The position numbers and the translations under genes were made by a program. A stretch of DNA of 64,000 nucleotides from Holdemania massiliensis (GTDB taxonomy: Bacteria > Bacillota_I > Bacilli_A > Erysipelotrichales > Erysipelotrichaceae): assembly GCF_022440805.1 (NCBI RefSeq), contig NZ_JAKNTK010000001.1, forward strand, positions 2,790,001-2,854,000, given 5' to 3'. Shown piece after piece: positions 24,596-31,859 of this stretch. How positions within the stretch are numbered: position 1 is the stretch's first letter; every line of letters begins with the position of its first letter. A model generated the notes under the pieces. That model was given only the letters and a program-made list of their open reading frames with translations, was not told the origin of the DNA and did no database searches.

Positions 24596-24805
24596 CTATT
24601 GCCTCCAAGCTATAGGGGAACGCTTTTTTTGTTCTTCCAGCCAGTCATCAAACTTCGTTGTGTCGATAAGGTAATGACTGTTTTTTGTGTTTCCTGTCCG
24701 CATACACGGACAACCTGGCTGGTGAACGTACTCCCTGAGCTGCTTTTTGCTGAATCCCAAAGCACTCAGTTCCGACAGCTTCATCAGCTGTTTCGGATAT
24801 TCCAT
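24596..24805 (-). CDS. Small helix-turn-helix protein, possibly excisionase-like
   Basis: 69 residues from the ATG at 24805, chosen for its AAAGGAGGCGG site. MKLSELSALGFSKKQLREYV is a MerR/excisionase-like winged-helix start, and KNSHYLIDTTKFDDWLEEQ looks like the wing plus final helix found in small Xis and DNA-binding adapter proteins. It is the second gene of the early operon, behind an operator copy, so a role in excision or early control is plausible. Confidence 0.6.
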   Translation of the reverse strand: MEYPKQLMKLSELSALGFSKKQLREYVHQPGCPCMRTGNTKNSHYLIDTTKFDDWLEEQKKRSPIAWRQ

Positions 24806-24824
24806 TTTTGATCCGCCTCCTTTC

Positions 24825-24842
24825 GTTCCACTTTTGTGGCAC
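24825..24842. promoter_or_regulatory. CI/Cro operator copy 1
   Basis: GTTCCACTTTTGTGGCAC, a near-perfect inverted repeat (GTTCCAC / GTGGcAC). It lies between the Cro-like gene and the next gene and shares its half-sites with the operators at 25057 and 25148. Confidence 0.65.
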
Positions 24843-24849
24843 ATAAATC

Positions 24850-25041
24850 TTAAAAAAATTTGATTGTTTCTAGCGGCAAGTTAACGGCTTCTGCGAACCT
24901 ACATGCCTCATCAACATAAAAGCGTGAAACTCCTTTTTCTTTGTTAATGTAAGCATTTTCGGAAATGTTCAATATTTTGGCCATTTCCTTTTGTGAAATC
25001 CCGCTAACCTTTCTTGCCTGCTCCACAGTTAGTTCGATCAT
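24850..25041 (-). CDS. Cro-like XRE-family regulator
   Basis: 63 residues from the ATG at 25041, preceded by GGAGGGTGAC. ELTVEQARKVSGISQKEMAK followed by NISENAYINKEKG is a classic five-helix XRE domain filling the whole protein, as in phage Cro. It is the first gene of the leftward early operon, divergent from the CI-like repressor, and sits beside operator copies, so it should down-regulate the repressor and modulate early transcription. Confidence 0.82.
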   Translation of the reverse strand: MIELTVEQARKVSGISQKEMAKILNISENAYINKEKGVSRFYVDEACRFAEAVNLPLETIKFF

Positions 25042-25056
25042 GTCACCCTCCAATCC

Positions 25057-25074
25057 GTTCCACATTTGCGGCAC
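25057..25074. promoter_or_regulatory. CI/Cro operator copy 2
   Basis: GTTCCACATTTGCGGCAC keeps the same half-sites as the copy at 24825. It lies just downstream of the predicted early promoter start, where a bound repressor would block transcription. Confidence 0.65.
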
Positions 25075-25080
25075 AACTTT

Positions 25081-25109
25081 AGTATAGTCAATCGTCATTT
25101 CCTTGTCAA
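25081..25109 (-). promoter_or_regulatory. Early lytic promoter (PR-like)
   Basis: On the minus strand TTGACA (25109-25104), a 17-base spacer and TATACT (25086-25081) form a near-consensus sigma-A promoter driving the Cro-like gene and early operon. Confidence 0.8.
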
Positions 25110-25123
25110 CAAAAATATGGAAC
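25105..25123. promoter_or_regulatory. Degenerate operator overlapping the PR -35
   Basis: On the minus strand GTTCCATATTTTTGTTGAC keeps one good half-site (GTTCCA) and a poor second half. It overlaps the -35 of the early promoter, a suitable position for repression. Confidence 0.45.
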
Positions 25124-25140
25124 ATTTTTTTCGTTTCTTC

Positions 25141-25168
25141 TTGATATGTACCATTTTTGTGGTATCAT
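25141..25168 (+). promoter_or_regulatory. Repressor maintenance promoter (PRM-like)
   Basis: TTGATA (25141-25146), a 16-base spacer and TATCAT (25163-25168), about 20 bases before the repressor start. The operator at 25148-25165 fills the spacer, implying autoregulation or Cro repression. Confidence 0.65.
25148..25165. promoter_or_regulatory. CI/Cro operator copy 3
   Basis: GTACCATTTTTGTGGTAT, a third copy of the GTnCCA / TGGnAC inverted repeat, placed between the -35 and -10 of the repressor promoter. Confidence 0.65.
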
Positions 25169-25186
25169 AAAATCAGAGGTGAGAAT

Positions 25187-25954
25187 ATGCCACGATTAGA
25201 TAAAGATTTATACATTGAACTCGGTGCTTTGTTAAAAGAAGCTCGTGAACAAAGACGCATGAGTTTAGATAGCTTGTCAGAAGCATTAAATAGCTATAAA
25301 ACAAAAAGTACTCTCAAAAGATATGAAGATGGTGTATCACGACTTGATATGGAAACCTATCATAGCATTTGCGAAGTTTTAGGCATCGACCCCGATTTAA
25401 CGTTACAAACGGCTCGAGCTCGAGAAGCTTTCAAAAATTTAGAATTTACTGATTCCGGGGAACTGCTTGATCACGAAGATGGCAGTAGATCAGTGATTGA
25501 TGATGACGTGTACAGTAACTATTATCACAAGATGAAAAACATTATTAATGATGTTGTAAAACTTCCTGTATACGCTCCCCTATGTTGCGGGAATGGCTCT
25601 TTTGTTGACGATGAAGTTATTGATTATGTCGTTGTTCCAAGTGACTGGCTATCCGCAGGAAAAGAGTATTTCGGTCAGATAGCGAAGGGTGATTCAATGA
25701 TAGAAGCGCAGATCAATGATGGAGACATTCTGATTTTTGAGAAGACCGGTGTCATTGACAGCGGCACGATAGGATGTTTTTGTATAGATGATAACATTGC
25801 AACTTGCAAAAAGTTTATGGTTGGTGAAGATCACAGTATCTACTTAATGCCCGCGAATGGCAAATACCCACCTATAAAAATTGACGATGAAGAAACGCAT
25901 TTCAAATGTGTTGGAAAACTGGCTTTTGTTGTCAGCGATAGGAGGGATAGATGA
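25187..25954 (+). CDS. CI-like phage repressor with LexA-type (S24) autocleavage domain
   Basis: 255 residues from the ATG at 25187 (GAGGTGAG upstream). Residues about 8-65 are an XRE helix-turn-helix (LGALLKEAREQRRMSLDSLS). The C-terminal S24 peptidase has the catalytic Ser in GQIAKGDSMIEAQIND (near residue 168) and the catalytic Lys in ATCKKF (near 206). RecA-stimulated self-cleavage after DNA damage would release the early promoter. It overlaps the downstream membrane protein gene. Confidence 0.92.
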   Translation: MPRLDKDLYIELGALLKEAREQRRMSLDSLSEALNSYKTKSTLKRYEDGVSRLDMETYHSICEVLGIDPDLTLQTARAREAFKNLEFTDSGELLDHEDGSRSVIDDDVYSNYYHKMKNIINDVVKLPVYAPLCCGNGSFVDDEVIDYVVVPSDWLSAGKEYFGQIAKGDSMIEAQINDGDILIFEKTGVIDSGTIGCFCIDDNIATCKKFMVGEDHSIYLMPANGKYPPIKIDDEETHFKCVGKLAFVVSDRRDR

Positions 25955-26694
25955 TGTTTAAAAAAAAGAAAAAAAAGAGTAAAGATCAAATAGAGATACA
26001 ATTTAATCTACTTGCATTATTAATTTTCTTTGTATCACTCACAACCGTCTTTTTTGCTTATCTCTTAGGGCAGTTAAGTAATATATTTAGTTCGATACTT
26101 CCTAAATCCTTTATCGTTGGCACCCAAGATGGTTGGTTAAGTCTGCTGGGAGCTCTAGGTGGAGGTGCAATGACTTTATTTGGAGTATGGTGGACCATTC
26201 AGGATCAGAGCGCAAAAAGAAAAGAAGATTACGAACTTCAGGAAGAAAAAAGAAAAATGGATTTAGCCATCCAATATCGACCAATTGTTGAGTTAACTCA
26301 AAATAAAATTTCTGGCGAGCTTAGAAAAGCTGACTCTCCACACACGTTAATTCGTTGCTCCTTTATCCTAAGAAATACGGGTAGAGGCGAGGCGATGAAT
26401 TGCACTTTTAAAATAGAACCGGGAATTGGAATGGAAGCTTCCGGCCACAAGCTTTTAGAATGCTCAAGCTTTGGAGACGAAATAAAAGCATTAACCATTA
26501 ACTCAGAGAGAACTATTCGCTCTTTACTCTATTTCGATCTTAACCAGAAAATATCCACGTGTGATCTTTATTTAACAATTTCATACACCGATGCTTTTAG
26601 CAATAAACTAGAATCTAGGTACGTTTTAGAATATCAAATTCAGCAAGAAGAATATTTTATTAAAATCGGTCCTTTAGATTATCGAATTTTATAA
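25951..26694 (+). CDS. Two-pass membrane protein in the lysogeny module
   Basis: 247 residues starting with a Lys-rich segment, then two membrane helices (LLALLIFFVSLTTVFFAYLL near 22-41 and a Gly-rich one around SLLGALGGGAMTLFGVWW near 63-80), a charged coiled coil (AKRKEDYELQEEKRKMDLA), and a cytoplasmic or surface beta-rich domain. It is co-transcribed with the repressor, overlapping its stop, so it is made in lysogens. Genes here often encode superinfection exclusion or anti-phage functions. No known family is recognised; the role is inferred from position. Confidence 0.65.
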   Translation: MMFKKKKKKSKDQIEIQFNLLALLIFFVSLTTVFFAYLLGQLSNIFSSILPKSFIVGTQDGWLSLLGALGGGAMTLFGVWWTIQDQSAKRKEDYELQEEKRKMDLAIQYRPIVELTQNKISGELRKADSPHTLIRCSFILRNTGRGEAMNCTFKIEPGIGMEASGHKLLECSSFGDEIKALTINSERTIRSLLYFDLNQKISTCDLYLTISYTDAFSNKLESRYVLEYQIQQEEYFIKIGPLDYRIL

Positions 26695-26700
26695 AAAAAA

Positions 26701-26793
26701 CACCCCCTGCGCCAACAGGGAGTGCGAGTGGATCAGCGCCAACTGATCCCAGAGCATAGAAATCAAACCCGCTAAAGTCTTTTTTCTATGCTC
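26701..26793 (+). other. Three consecutive stem-loops in the integrase leader
   Basis: Hairpin 1 (26701-26724; CACCCCCTG / CAGGGAGTG, one mismatch) and hairpin 2 (26730-26749; GGATCAG / CTGATCC) share the identical hexaloop CGCCAA. Hairpin 3 (26752-26793) pairs GAGCATAGAAA with TTTCTATGCTC around a 20-base loop. No T run follows hairpin 2. They lie between the membrane protein and integrase genes and could terminate or regulate readthrough into int. Confidence 0.6.
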
Positions 26794-26824
26794 CTATTAT
26801 AGCAAAGATAGGAGGAAACCACAA

Positions 26825-27937
26825 ATGCCAAAAGCGAAGTACAAGAAACGAAAAGACGGCCGTTATGCCACCTCAGTCATGATCGGTTACAGACCAGACG
26901 GGAAGCCCGATCAGAGAACCATTTATGGTAAGACCATTGCGGAGCTGGAGAAGAAAAAGGCCAGCATGCTTGTGGATCTGGAGCGTGGGATCTTCGTTAA
27001 AGACAAAGACATGACTTTCGGTGAATACTCGCAGCGCTGGTATAAGAACAAGTGCATTGGTATTGAAGAACAAACCAAACTGATGTATCTCTCTGTACTC
27101 AAGAACTACACAACGCCGCTTAACGCCCTGCCGCTGGTCAAGATCACGAAGATGGATTGTCAGGAAATCATCAACAGTGCGCTGAATAAGCCGAGAACCT
27201 GCCAGAAGATCAAGATCACGCTAAATCAGATTTTCAACAGCGCTATAGAAGACGCTCTGCTTTACAAAAACCCTTTCAAGGGTGTTCAGCTGCCGAAGTA
27301 TAAAAAGCCCGTCAAACGACCTCTCACAAAAGCAGAGGACATTTTGACGGAAGTCACTGAGTTCACGAACCGAGAGAAGATGTTGATCCTACTTCTCAAA
27401 TACTACGGTCTGCGTAAAGAGGAAGCACTGGTTTTAACCAAAGATAATTTTGACTTTGAAAGGGAGCAGCTGCGAATCAAAACCGCGGTATCCCTCATTC
27501 ATAATCAACCAGTTGAGAAAGAAACAAAGTCTGACAGCGGAACTCGCCATCTGTTCCTGATGAAAGAGCACATTCCTTTTTTCAAAGCCTACCTTGAGCG
27601 GATCAGCGCCTACCGGATTTTCACGAATCAAAACGGCGAGTGGATCACGGAGCAAGGCTACCGGCGAATGTTTGAATCCATTATAAGGAAGATGACCGTT
27701 AAAGCCAAAGAGCTGGAGCTGCCGCCACCAGAAGGCCTGACAGCCCATGTCTTCCGCCACAACTACACTACAATGCTTTATTACGCGGGAGTTGGTATTA
27801 AGGACGCACAATATATGCTAGGACACTCCACAGCCAGTGTGACGATGGACATCTACACCCATCTCGATAAAGAGAATGAAGACGCTCGCAATAAATTACA
27901 AAACTACTTATCCTCAAAAGCTACTCTTGAAAAGTAG
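26825..27937 (+). CDS. int: Tyrosine recombinase integrase
   Basis: 370 residues with AGGAGGAAACC upstream. The N-terminal arm-binding domain (MPKAKYKKRKDGRYATSVMI) is an AP2-like fold; a SAM-like core-binding domain follows (DMTFGEYSQRWYKNK). The catalytic domain shows LLKYYGLRKEEALVL (first Arg near 196), HVFRHNYTTML (His-x-x-Arg near 308), LGHSTASVTMDIYTHL (His and nucleophile Tyr near 344). It catalyses prophage integration and excision. It ends at the prophage boundary beside the tRNA cluster. Confidence 0.93.
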   Translation: MPKAKYKKRKDGRYATSVMIGYRPDGKPDQRTIYGKTIAELEKKKASMLVDLERGIFVKDKDMTFGEYSQRWYKNKCIGIEEQTKLMYLSVLKNYTTPLNALPLVKITKMDCQEIINSALNKPRTCQKIKITLNQIFNSAIEDALLYKNPFKGVQLPKYKKPVKRPLTKAEDILTEVTEFTNREKMLILLLKYYGLRKEEALVLTKDNFDFEREQLRIKTAVSLIHNQPVEKETKSDSGTRHLFLMKEHIPFFKAYLERISAYRIFTNQNGEWITEQGYRRMFESIIRKMTVKAKELELPPPEGLTAHVFRHNYTTMLYYAGVGIKDAQYMLGHSTASVTMDIYTHLDKENEDARNKLQNYLSSKATLEK

Positions 27938-27946
27938 CCTTTTTTT
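27920..27946 (+). terminator. Intrinsic terminator of int
   Basis: GCTACT, a seven-base loop and AGTAGC followed by CTTTTTTT, overlapping the integrase stop codon. Confidence 0.85.
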
Positions 27947-27979
27947 ATCATAATTTAAGCTGTTGTTAAAAGCGGTTCT

Positions 27980-28030
27980 GACCATTATTTGACTACGTAG
28001 ACCATTTTTGACCATTAAAACTGTAGTCAA
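27980..28030. promoter_or_regulatory. Candidate integrase arm-type sites / attachment region
   Basis: Three direct GACCATT copies (27980, 28000, 28010) with 20- and 10-base spacing, plus an inverted pair TTGACTAC (27989-27996) and GTAGTCAA (28023-28030), lie between int and the tRNA terminator. Clustered short repeats beside int are typical arm-type sites. The core att sequence cannot be fixed because the other prophage end is outside the window. Confidence 0.5.
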
Positions 28031-28073
28031 TTTAGGCAAACTTTGACACACTTTCATCACACACTTCCAAGGT

Positions 28074-28114
28074 ATAAAAAAAGCGTTTAGGCCTTTTGTT
28101 AAGGGCTTAAACGC
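28074..28114 (-). terminator. Terminator of the tRNA operon
   Basis: On the minus strand a stem built from GCGTTTAAG.. and ..TAAACGC ends in a run of seven T. It lies immediately after tRNA-Phe. Confidence 0.75.
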
Positions 28115-28125
28115 ATGTTTTTAAG

Positions 28126-28201
28126 TGGTGGTTCCAGCCGGGATTGAACCGGCGACACATGGATTTTCAGTCCATTGCTCTACCAACTGAGCTACAGAAC
28201 C
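28126..28201 (-). tRNA. tRNA-Phe (GAA)
   Basis: Complete 76-base cloverleaf: acceptor GGTTCTG paired with the 3' arm via one or two wobble pairs, anticodon loop CTGAAAA, T-loop GTTCAATC and encoded CCA. It is the last tRNA before the prophage. Confidence 0.95.
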
Positions 28202-28203
28202 AT

Positions 28204-28280
<77 letters not shown>

Positions 28281-28302
28281 ATAACTAAGCATAAATTTTC
28301 AA

Positions 28303-28393
28303 TGGCGGAGGAACTGGGATTCGAACCCAGGCGCCGGTTTCCCGACCTACCGGTTTTCAAGACCGGACCCTTCAACCACTTGGGTATTCCTCC
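28303..28393 (-). tRNA. tRNA-Ser (TGA)
   Basis: 91 bases, class II with a long variable arm; acceptor GGAGGAA, anticodon loop CTTGAAA, encoded CCA. Confidence 0.93.
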
Positions 28394-28402
28394 AGAATGA
28401 CT

Positions 28403-28479
28403 TGGTGGACCCTGTAGGACTCGAACCTACGACCAGCCGGTTATGAGCCGGCAGCTCTGACCAACTGAGCTAAGGGTCC
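28403..28479 (-). tRNA. CAT-anticodon tRNA, probably tRNA-Ile2 (lysidine type)
   Basis: 77 bases, acceptor GGACCCT, anticodon loop CTCATAA, encoded CCA. The cluster already has an initiator and a more canonical elongator Met, and this acceptor and loop resemble Firmicute tRNA-Ile(CAU), whose C34 is changed to lysidine by TilS. Elongator Met remains an alternative. Confidence 0.75.
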
Positions 28480-28499
28480 GAAGATCCTAATCAAGCAAA

Positions 28500-28576
28500 T
28501 GGTAGCGAGGGTGGGACTCGAACCCACGACCTTCCGGGTATGAACCGAACGCTCTAGCCAACTAAGCTACCTCGCC
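28500..28576 (-). tRNA. Elongator tRNA-Met (CAT)
   Basis: 77 bases, acceptor GGCGAGG, anticodon loop TTCATAC as in Bacillus elongator tRNA-Met, encoded CCA. Confidence 0.85.
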
Positions 28577-28590
28577 AAAAATTTAAATCA

Positions 28591-28667
28591 TGGTCGGGAT
28601 GACAGGATTCGAACCTGCGACCCCTTGATCCCAAATCAAGTGCACTACCAAGCTGTGCTACATCCCG
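28591..28667 (-). tRNA. tRNA-Pro (TGG)
   Basis: 77 bases, acceptor CGGGATG, anticodon loop TTTGGGA, T-loop GTTCGAATC and encoded CCA. Confidence 0.95.
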
Positions 28668-28705
28668 AAATATAAGTTCCCATCGGGAACTGTTTTTTAA
28701 TAAAA

Positions 28706-28782
28706 TGGCGCGCCCAGTAGGAATCGAACCCGCAACCTTTTGATCCGTAGTCAAACGCTCTATCCAGTTGAGCTATGGGCGC
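28706..28782 (-). tRNA. tRNA-Arg (ACG)
   Basis: 77 bases, acceptor GCGCCCA, anticodon loop CTACGGA (A34 would be edited to inosine by TadA), encoded CCA. First gene of the seven-tRNA unit. Confidence 0.95.
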
Positions 28783-28815
28783 ATATTTCGTTGTTCTTAT
28801 CAACAACGCTTTGTT

Positions 28816-28844
28816 ATTATAACAGAGTCAATGTTGAATTGCAA
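28816..28844 (-). promoter_or_regulatory. Promoter of the seven-tRNA unit
   Basis: On the minus strand TTGCAA (28844-28839), a 17-base spacer and TATAAT (28821-28816), about 27 bases before tRNA-Arg. Confidence 0.8.
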
Positions 28845-28881
28845 CAACTTTTTTCATTTTTTACAGCTTGATTTTTAGGAT

Positions 28882-28968
28882 TGGTGGGGATGACGGGACT
28901 CGAACCCGTACGATGTTTCCATCACCGGATTTTAAGTCCGATGCGTCTACCGATTCCGCCACATCCCC
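28882..28968 (-). tRNA. tRNA-Leu (TAA)
   Basis: 87 bases, class II with a long variable arm, acceptor GGGGATG, anticodon loop CTTAAAA, encoded CCA. Confidence 0.95.
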
Positions 28969-28975
28969 AATAAAT

Positions 28976-29049
28976 TGGAGGTACCTGCCAGATTTGAACT
29001 GGCGATCACAGAGTTGCAGTCTATTGCCTTACCACTTGGCTAAGGTACC
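28976..29049 (-). tRNA. tRNA-Cys (GCA)
   Basis: 74 bases, acceptor GGTACCT, anticodon loop CTGCAAC, discriminator T and encoded CCA. Confidence 0.95.
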
Positions 29050-29073
29050 ATTACCATTTCGCTGTGCTTTATT

Positions 29074-29102
29074 ATTATATATGAACTCCTATTAAAATGC
29101 AA
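29074..29102 (-). promoter_or_regulatory. Promoter of the tRNA-Cys/tRNA-Leu unit
   Basis: On the minus strand TTGCAT (29102-29097), a 17-base spacer and TATAAT (29079-29074). Confidence 0.8.
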
Positions 29103-29139
29103 GGCTAAAATGAAACGAATTTCTGCGGCTTTTCAAAAC

Positions 29140-29165
29140 AAAAAAGGCGCTCATTTCCAGCGCCC
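29140..29165 (-). terminator. Terminator of the potABCD operon
   Basis: On the minus strand GGGCGCT, a loop and AGCGCC followed by TTTTTT, 35 bases past the potD stop. Confidence 0.85.
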
Positions 29166-29198
29166 TCTTGTGCATTTGTTGATAACTTGTTCAAACTT

Positions 29199-30281
29199 TT
29201 AACTATTTTTGACTTTAATCCAGAGATCCGCCAGGATCTTTTTCAAAACTTCATTATGCTTAAACACTTCATCTTTAGCATAACCAACGCGTGGCAGGTA
29301 AGCTGGATTTCCATCATATTCGCCTCCCGGCGCACTCATTTCTTCCAAAACATTTTTATTGCTGGAAGCATAGCCGACAGTACTGGAGTTATCATAGGAA
29401 GCATCATCCGTCAGGATGTAATTGATAAATTCGTTAGCCAGCTTCGGACATTTTGCATTGGCTGGAATGACCATGGCATCGCTCCACAGATTTGTGCCTT
29501 CTTCCGGCAGCCAGTAGGCCATATCCTCATTTTCCGAAAGGATATAGGCAGCATCGCCGCTGTAAACGACCGCGATATCTTTTTCACCCGTAACCATGCC
29601 GTCGATAACTTCATCCGTCACATAGGATGGATCCACCTTCTTATCCATATCCAGAAGCCATTGGTAGGCCTCCTGAATCTCATCTTCATTTTCTGTATTC
29701 ATCGAATAACCCAACGCTTTAAACGCCATCATAAACGAATCCCGCTCCGAGTCATAAACGAAGACATGACCTTTATATTTCTCATTGCGCAGAACATCGA
29801 ACCCTTGTGATTCTACATCGGCCGGGTCAACATTGTTTTTATTGTAGACAATGCCGACCATGCCCCAGAAATACGGCGCAGAATAGGTGTTATCCGGATC
29901 ATAGGACAAGCCCTTAACCCCATCCGCTAAATTAGCCAGGTTGGGAATCATAGATTTATCCAACGGCTGAAGCATGTTCTCATCAATCATCCGTTCGATC
30001 ATATAGTCTGATGGAACAAGAACATCGTACTGACTTCCGCCTAAAAGCTTTGTGTACATTTCCTCATTGGAAGCGAACATAGAATAGTTAATTTTTACAT
30101 TGTACTGCTTTTCAAAATTGGACAAGACGTTTTCCCCGACGTACTCACCCCAGTTGTAAACATTTAACGTGCTGCAGCCATAGACTTCCTGCGGATCAAC
30201 ATCACTCTTGCCGCTGCCCCCGCAACCGCTCAGCGAAACAACCATCAAGCCGCATAACCCCAGTTTAATCCAGTTTTTCAT
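29199..30281 (-). CDS. potD: Spermidine/putrescine ABC transporter substrate-binding lipoprotein PotD
   Basis: 360 residues. The lipoprotein signal is MKNWIKLGLCGLMVVSLSGC, with the lipidated Cys at residue 20. The mature protein starts the PotD/PotF fold with LNVYNWGEYVGENVLSNFEK; YDVLVPSDYMIERM, the aromatic PYFWGMVGIVYNK and VVYSGDAAYILSEN segments carry typical polyamine-contacting Trp, Tyr and Asp residues. It captures polyamines outside the membrane for PotBC. The start overlaps potC by 17 bases. Confidence 0.93.
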   Translation of the reverse strand: MKNWIKLGLCGLMVVSLSGCGGSGKSDVDPQEVYGCSTLNVYNWGEYVGENVLSNFEKQYNVKINYSMFASNEEMYTKLLGGSQYDVLVPSDYMIERMIDENMLQPLDKSMIPNLANLADGVKGLSYDPDNTYSAPYFWGMVGIVYNKNNVDPADVESQGFDVLRNEKYKGHVFVYDSERDSFMMAFKALGYSMNTENEDEIQEAYQWLLDMDKKVDPSYVTDEVIDGMVTGEKDIAVVYSGDAAYILSENEDMAYWLPEEGTNLWSDAMVIPANAKCPKLANEFINYILTDDASYDNSSTVGYASSNKNVLEEMSAPGGEYDGNPAYLPRVGYAKDEVFKHNEVLKKILADLWIKVKNS

Positions 30282-31068
30282 TTTTCTTTAATTTCCTTTC
30301 TTTTATCATTGGAATCACGTTGACCAGAATCAGAACGACGGTGATCATCACCACAATAATTGTGGACAGCGCGTTGATGCTCGGATTGATTCGCTTATAC
30401 ATCGAGTAGACATAAATCGAAATGTTGTTAATGCCCGGACCGGTAGTAAAGAAGGAGATCACGAAATCATCAAATGACATCGTAAAGGCGATCAGGGCGC
30501 CGGAAACAATGCCCGGCATGATCTCCGGCACAATGACTTTGGTTAAGGCCTGCCATGGGGTAGCGCCCAGATCCAATGCTGCTTCCGGCAGATTGGGATC
30601 CATTTGTCTGAGCTTGGGCATGATGCTGAGCATGACATAGGGGATACAGAAGGCAATATGCGCCAGCAGCAGCGTCATGAAGCCTGTTTTGATATTCAAT
30701 GAAGTAAACAGAAGCATTAAGCCGATCGCCGTGACGATTTCCGGGTTCATCATCGGCAGATTGTTGATCTGCAGCGTCAGTTCTTTTACGATGCGGCGGG
30801 ATTTGGATAAACCGATGGCCGCAATCGTTCCCACAATCGTCGACACAACCGTAGCGATGACCGCGATCACCACGGTATAGTAGATGGATTCCATAATCGT
30901 GCGGTTGGCAAACATCTTTTCATACCACTGCAGAGAAAACCCAGTAAATTTGCTTAATGACTTGCTGTCATTGAAGGAAAAGACTACAACATACAGAATC
31001 GGCAGATAGAAGAAGGCCAGAACAAGCAGCAGATAGAATCGGGAGAACAGGGATTTCAGCTTTTTCAT
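30265..31068 (-). CDS. potC: Spermidine/putrescine ABC transporter permease PotC
   Basis: 267 residues with six membrane helices and the BPD_transp_1 EAA loop (LPEAALDLGATPWQALTKVIVPEIMPGIVSG, quoted in parts: EAALDLGATPW and IMPGIVSGAL). The segment MSFDDFVISFFTTG is characteristic of PotC. It forms the membrane channel with PotB. The start overlaps potB by 4 bases. Confidence 0.93.
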   Translation of the reverse strand: MKKLKSLFSRFYLLLVLAFFYLPILYVVVFSFNDSKSLSKFTGFSLQWYEKMFANRTIMESIYYTVVIAVIATVVSTIVGTIAAIGLSKSRRIVKELTLQINNLPMMNPEIVTAIGLMLLFTSLNIKTGFMTLLLAHIAFCIPYVMLSIMPKLRQMDPNLPEAALDLGATPWQALTKVIVPEIMPGIVSGALIAFTMSFDDFVISFFTTGPGINNISIYVYSMYKRINPSINALSTIIVVMITVVLILVNVIPMIKERKLKKNEKLD

Positions 31069-31853
31069 GCGCGGCTTTCCCCCTTATTCTCATAATCGAC
31101 CTTCTTGGTAATGAACATGGAGATCATGATGATCACTGCCATAATCAACGAAATCGCCGAACCAAAGTTCCAGTCTCCCGTCGAAATGAAATAGTTTTCG
31201 ATCAGGTTGCCGACCAGAACGTAATCGCCGCCGCCTAAGAGCTTTGGAATGAAGAAACTGGAGACGGCTGGAAGGAAAACCAGTGTGATCCCGGAAATGA
31301 CGCCGGGCATCGACAGCGGCAGCGTCACGCGCAGAAATGTCTGCACCTTGTTTGCGCCCAGATCCTCAGCCGCGGTTAACAGACTTTGATCCATTTTCGT
31401 CAGCGACGTATAAATCTGTAAAATCATGAAGGGTATAAAGTTATACACCATGCCGACAAACACTTTAAATTCACTGCTGACAGGAAAATTCAGCAGAATG
31501 CCGCGCCAGGCATAAGTTCTGACCAGCATGTTGATCCACATTGGCAAGGTGATTAACAGCACCATAATTGACTTGCGGTTTCCCTCCAGCTTGGCGATAA
31601 AATAGGCCGCAGGATACCCCAATAAAATACAGATCACGGTTGTGATCAAAGCGATTTTTAATGACCGCCACAAGACGTTGGGAAAGATGCTGTCGGAGAA
31701 AAAGCGGGCAAAGTTCTCGAGCGTGAACTGCAGCGTCAGTACGGAATTGCCCTGCTTGGTAAAGGCGTACAGGATAATCAGAAGCATCGGCGCTAAAATC
31801 ATAATTGCAATCCAGATCAGATACGGATACAGCATGCGCGCAAAGGATTTCAT
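31065..31853 (-). CDS. potB: Spermidine/putrescine ABC transporter permease PotB
   Basis: 262 residues, six membrane helices, EAA loop visible as AAEDLGANKVQTFLRVTLP and LSMPGVISGITLVFLP. The N-terminus (MKSFARMLYPYLIWIAIMI) and the Thr/Leu-rich second helix are typical of PotB. It sits directly after potA with a 6-base gap. Confidence 0.93.
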   Translation of the reverse strand: MKSFARMLYPYLIWIAIMILAPMLLIILYAFTKQGNSVLTLQFTLENFARFFSDSIFPNVLWRSLKIALITTVICILLGYPAAYFIAKLEGNRKSIMVLLITLPMWINMLVRTYAWRGILLNFPVSSEFKVFVGMVYNFIPFMILQIYTSLTKMDQSLLTAAEDLGANKVQTFLRVTLPLSMPGVISGITLVFLPAVSSFFIPKLLGGGDYVLVGNLIENYFISTGDWNFGSAISLIMAVIIMISMFITKKVDYENKGESRA

Positions 31854-31859
31854 AGCGGC

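Noticed and set aside
28403..28479. Calling this CAT tRNA a plain elongator tRNA-Met
   Set aside because: A more canonical elongator Met is at 28500-28576, and this one resembles Firmicute tRNA-Ile2; confidence is lowered accordingly.
28706..28782. tRNA cluster as possible phage-encoded tRNAs
   Set aside because: The genes have host-type promoters and a terminator, encode common anticodons including the initiator, and lie outside int.
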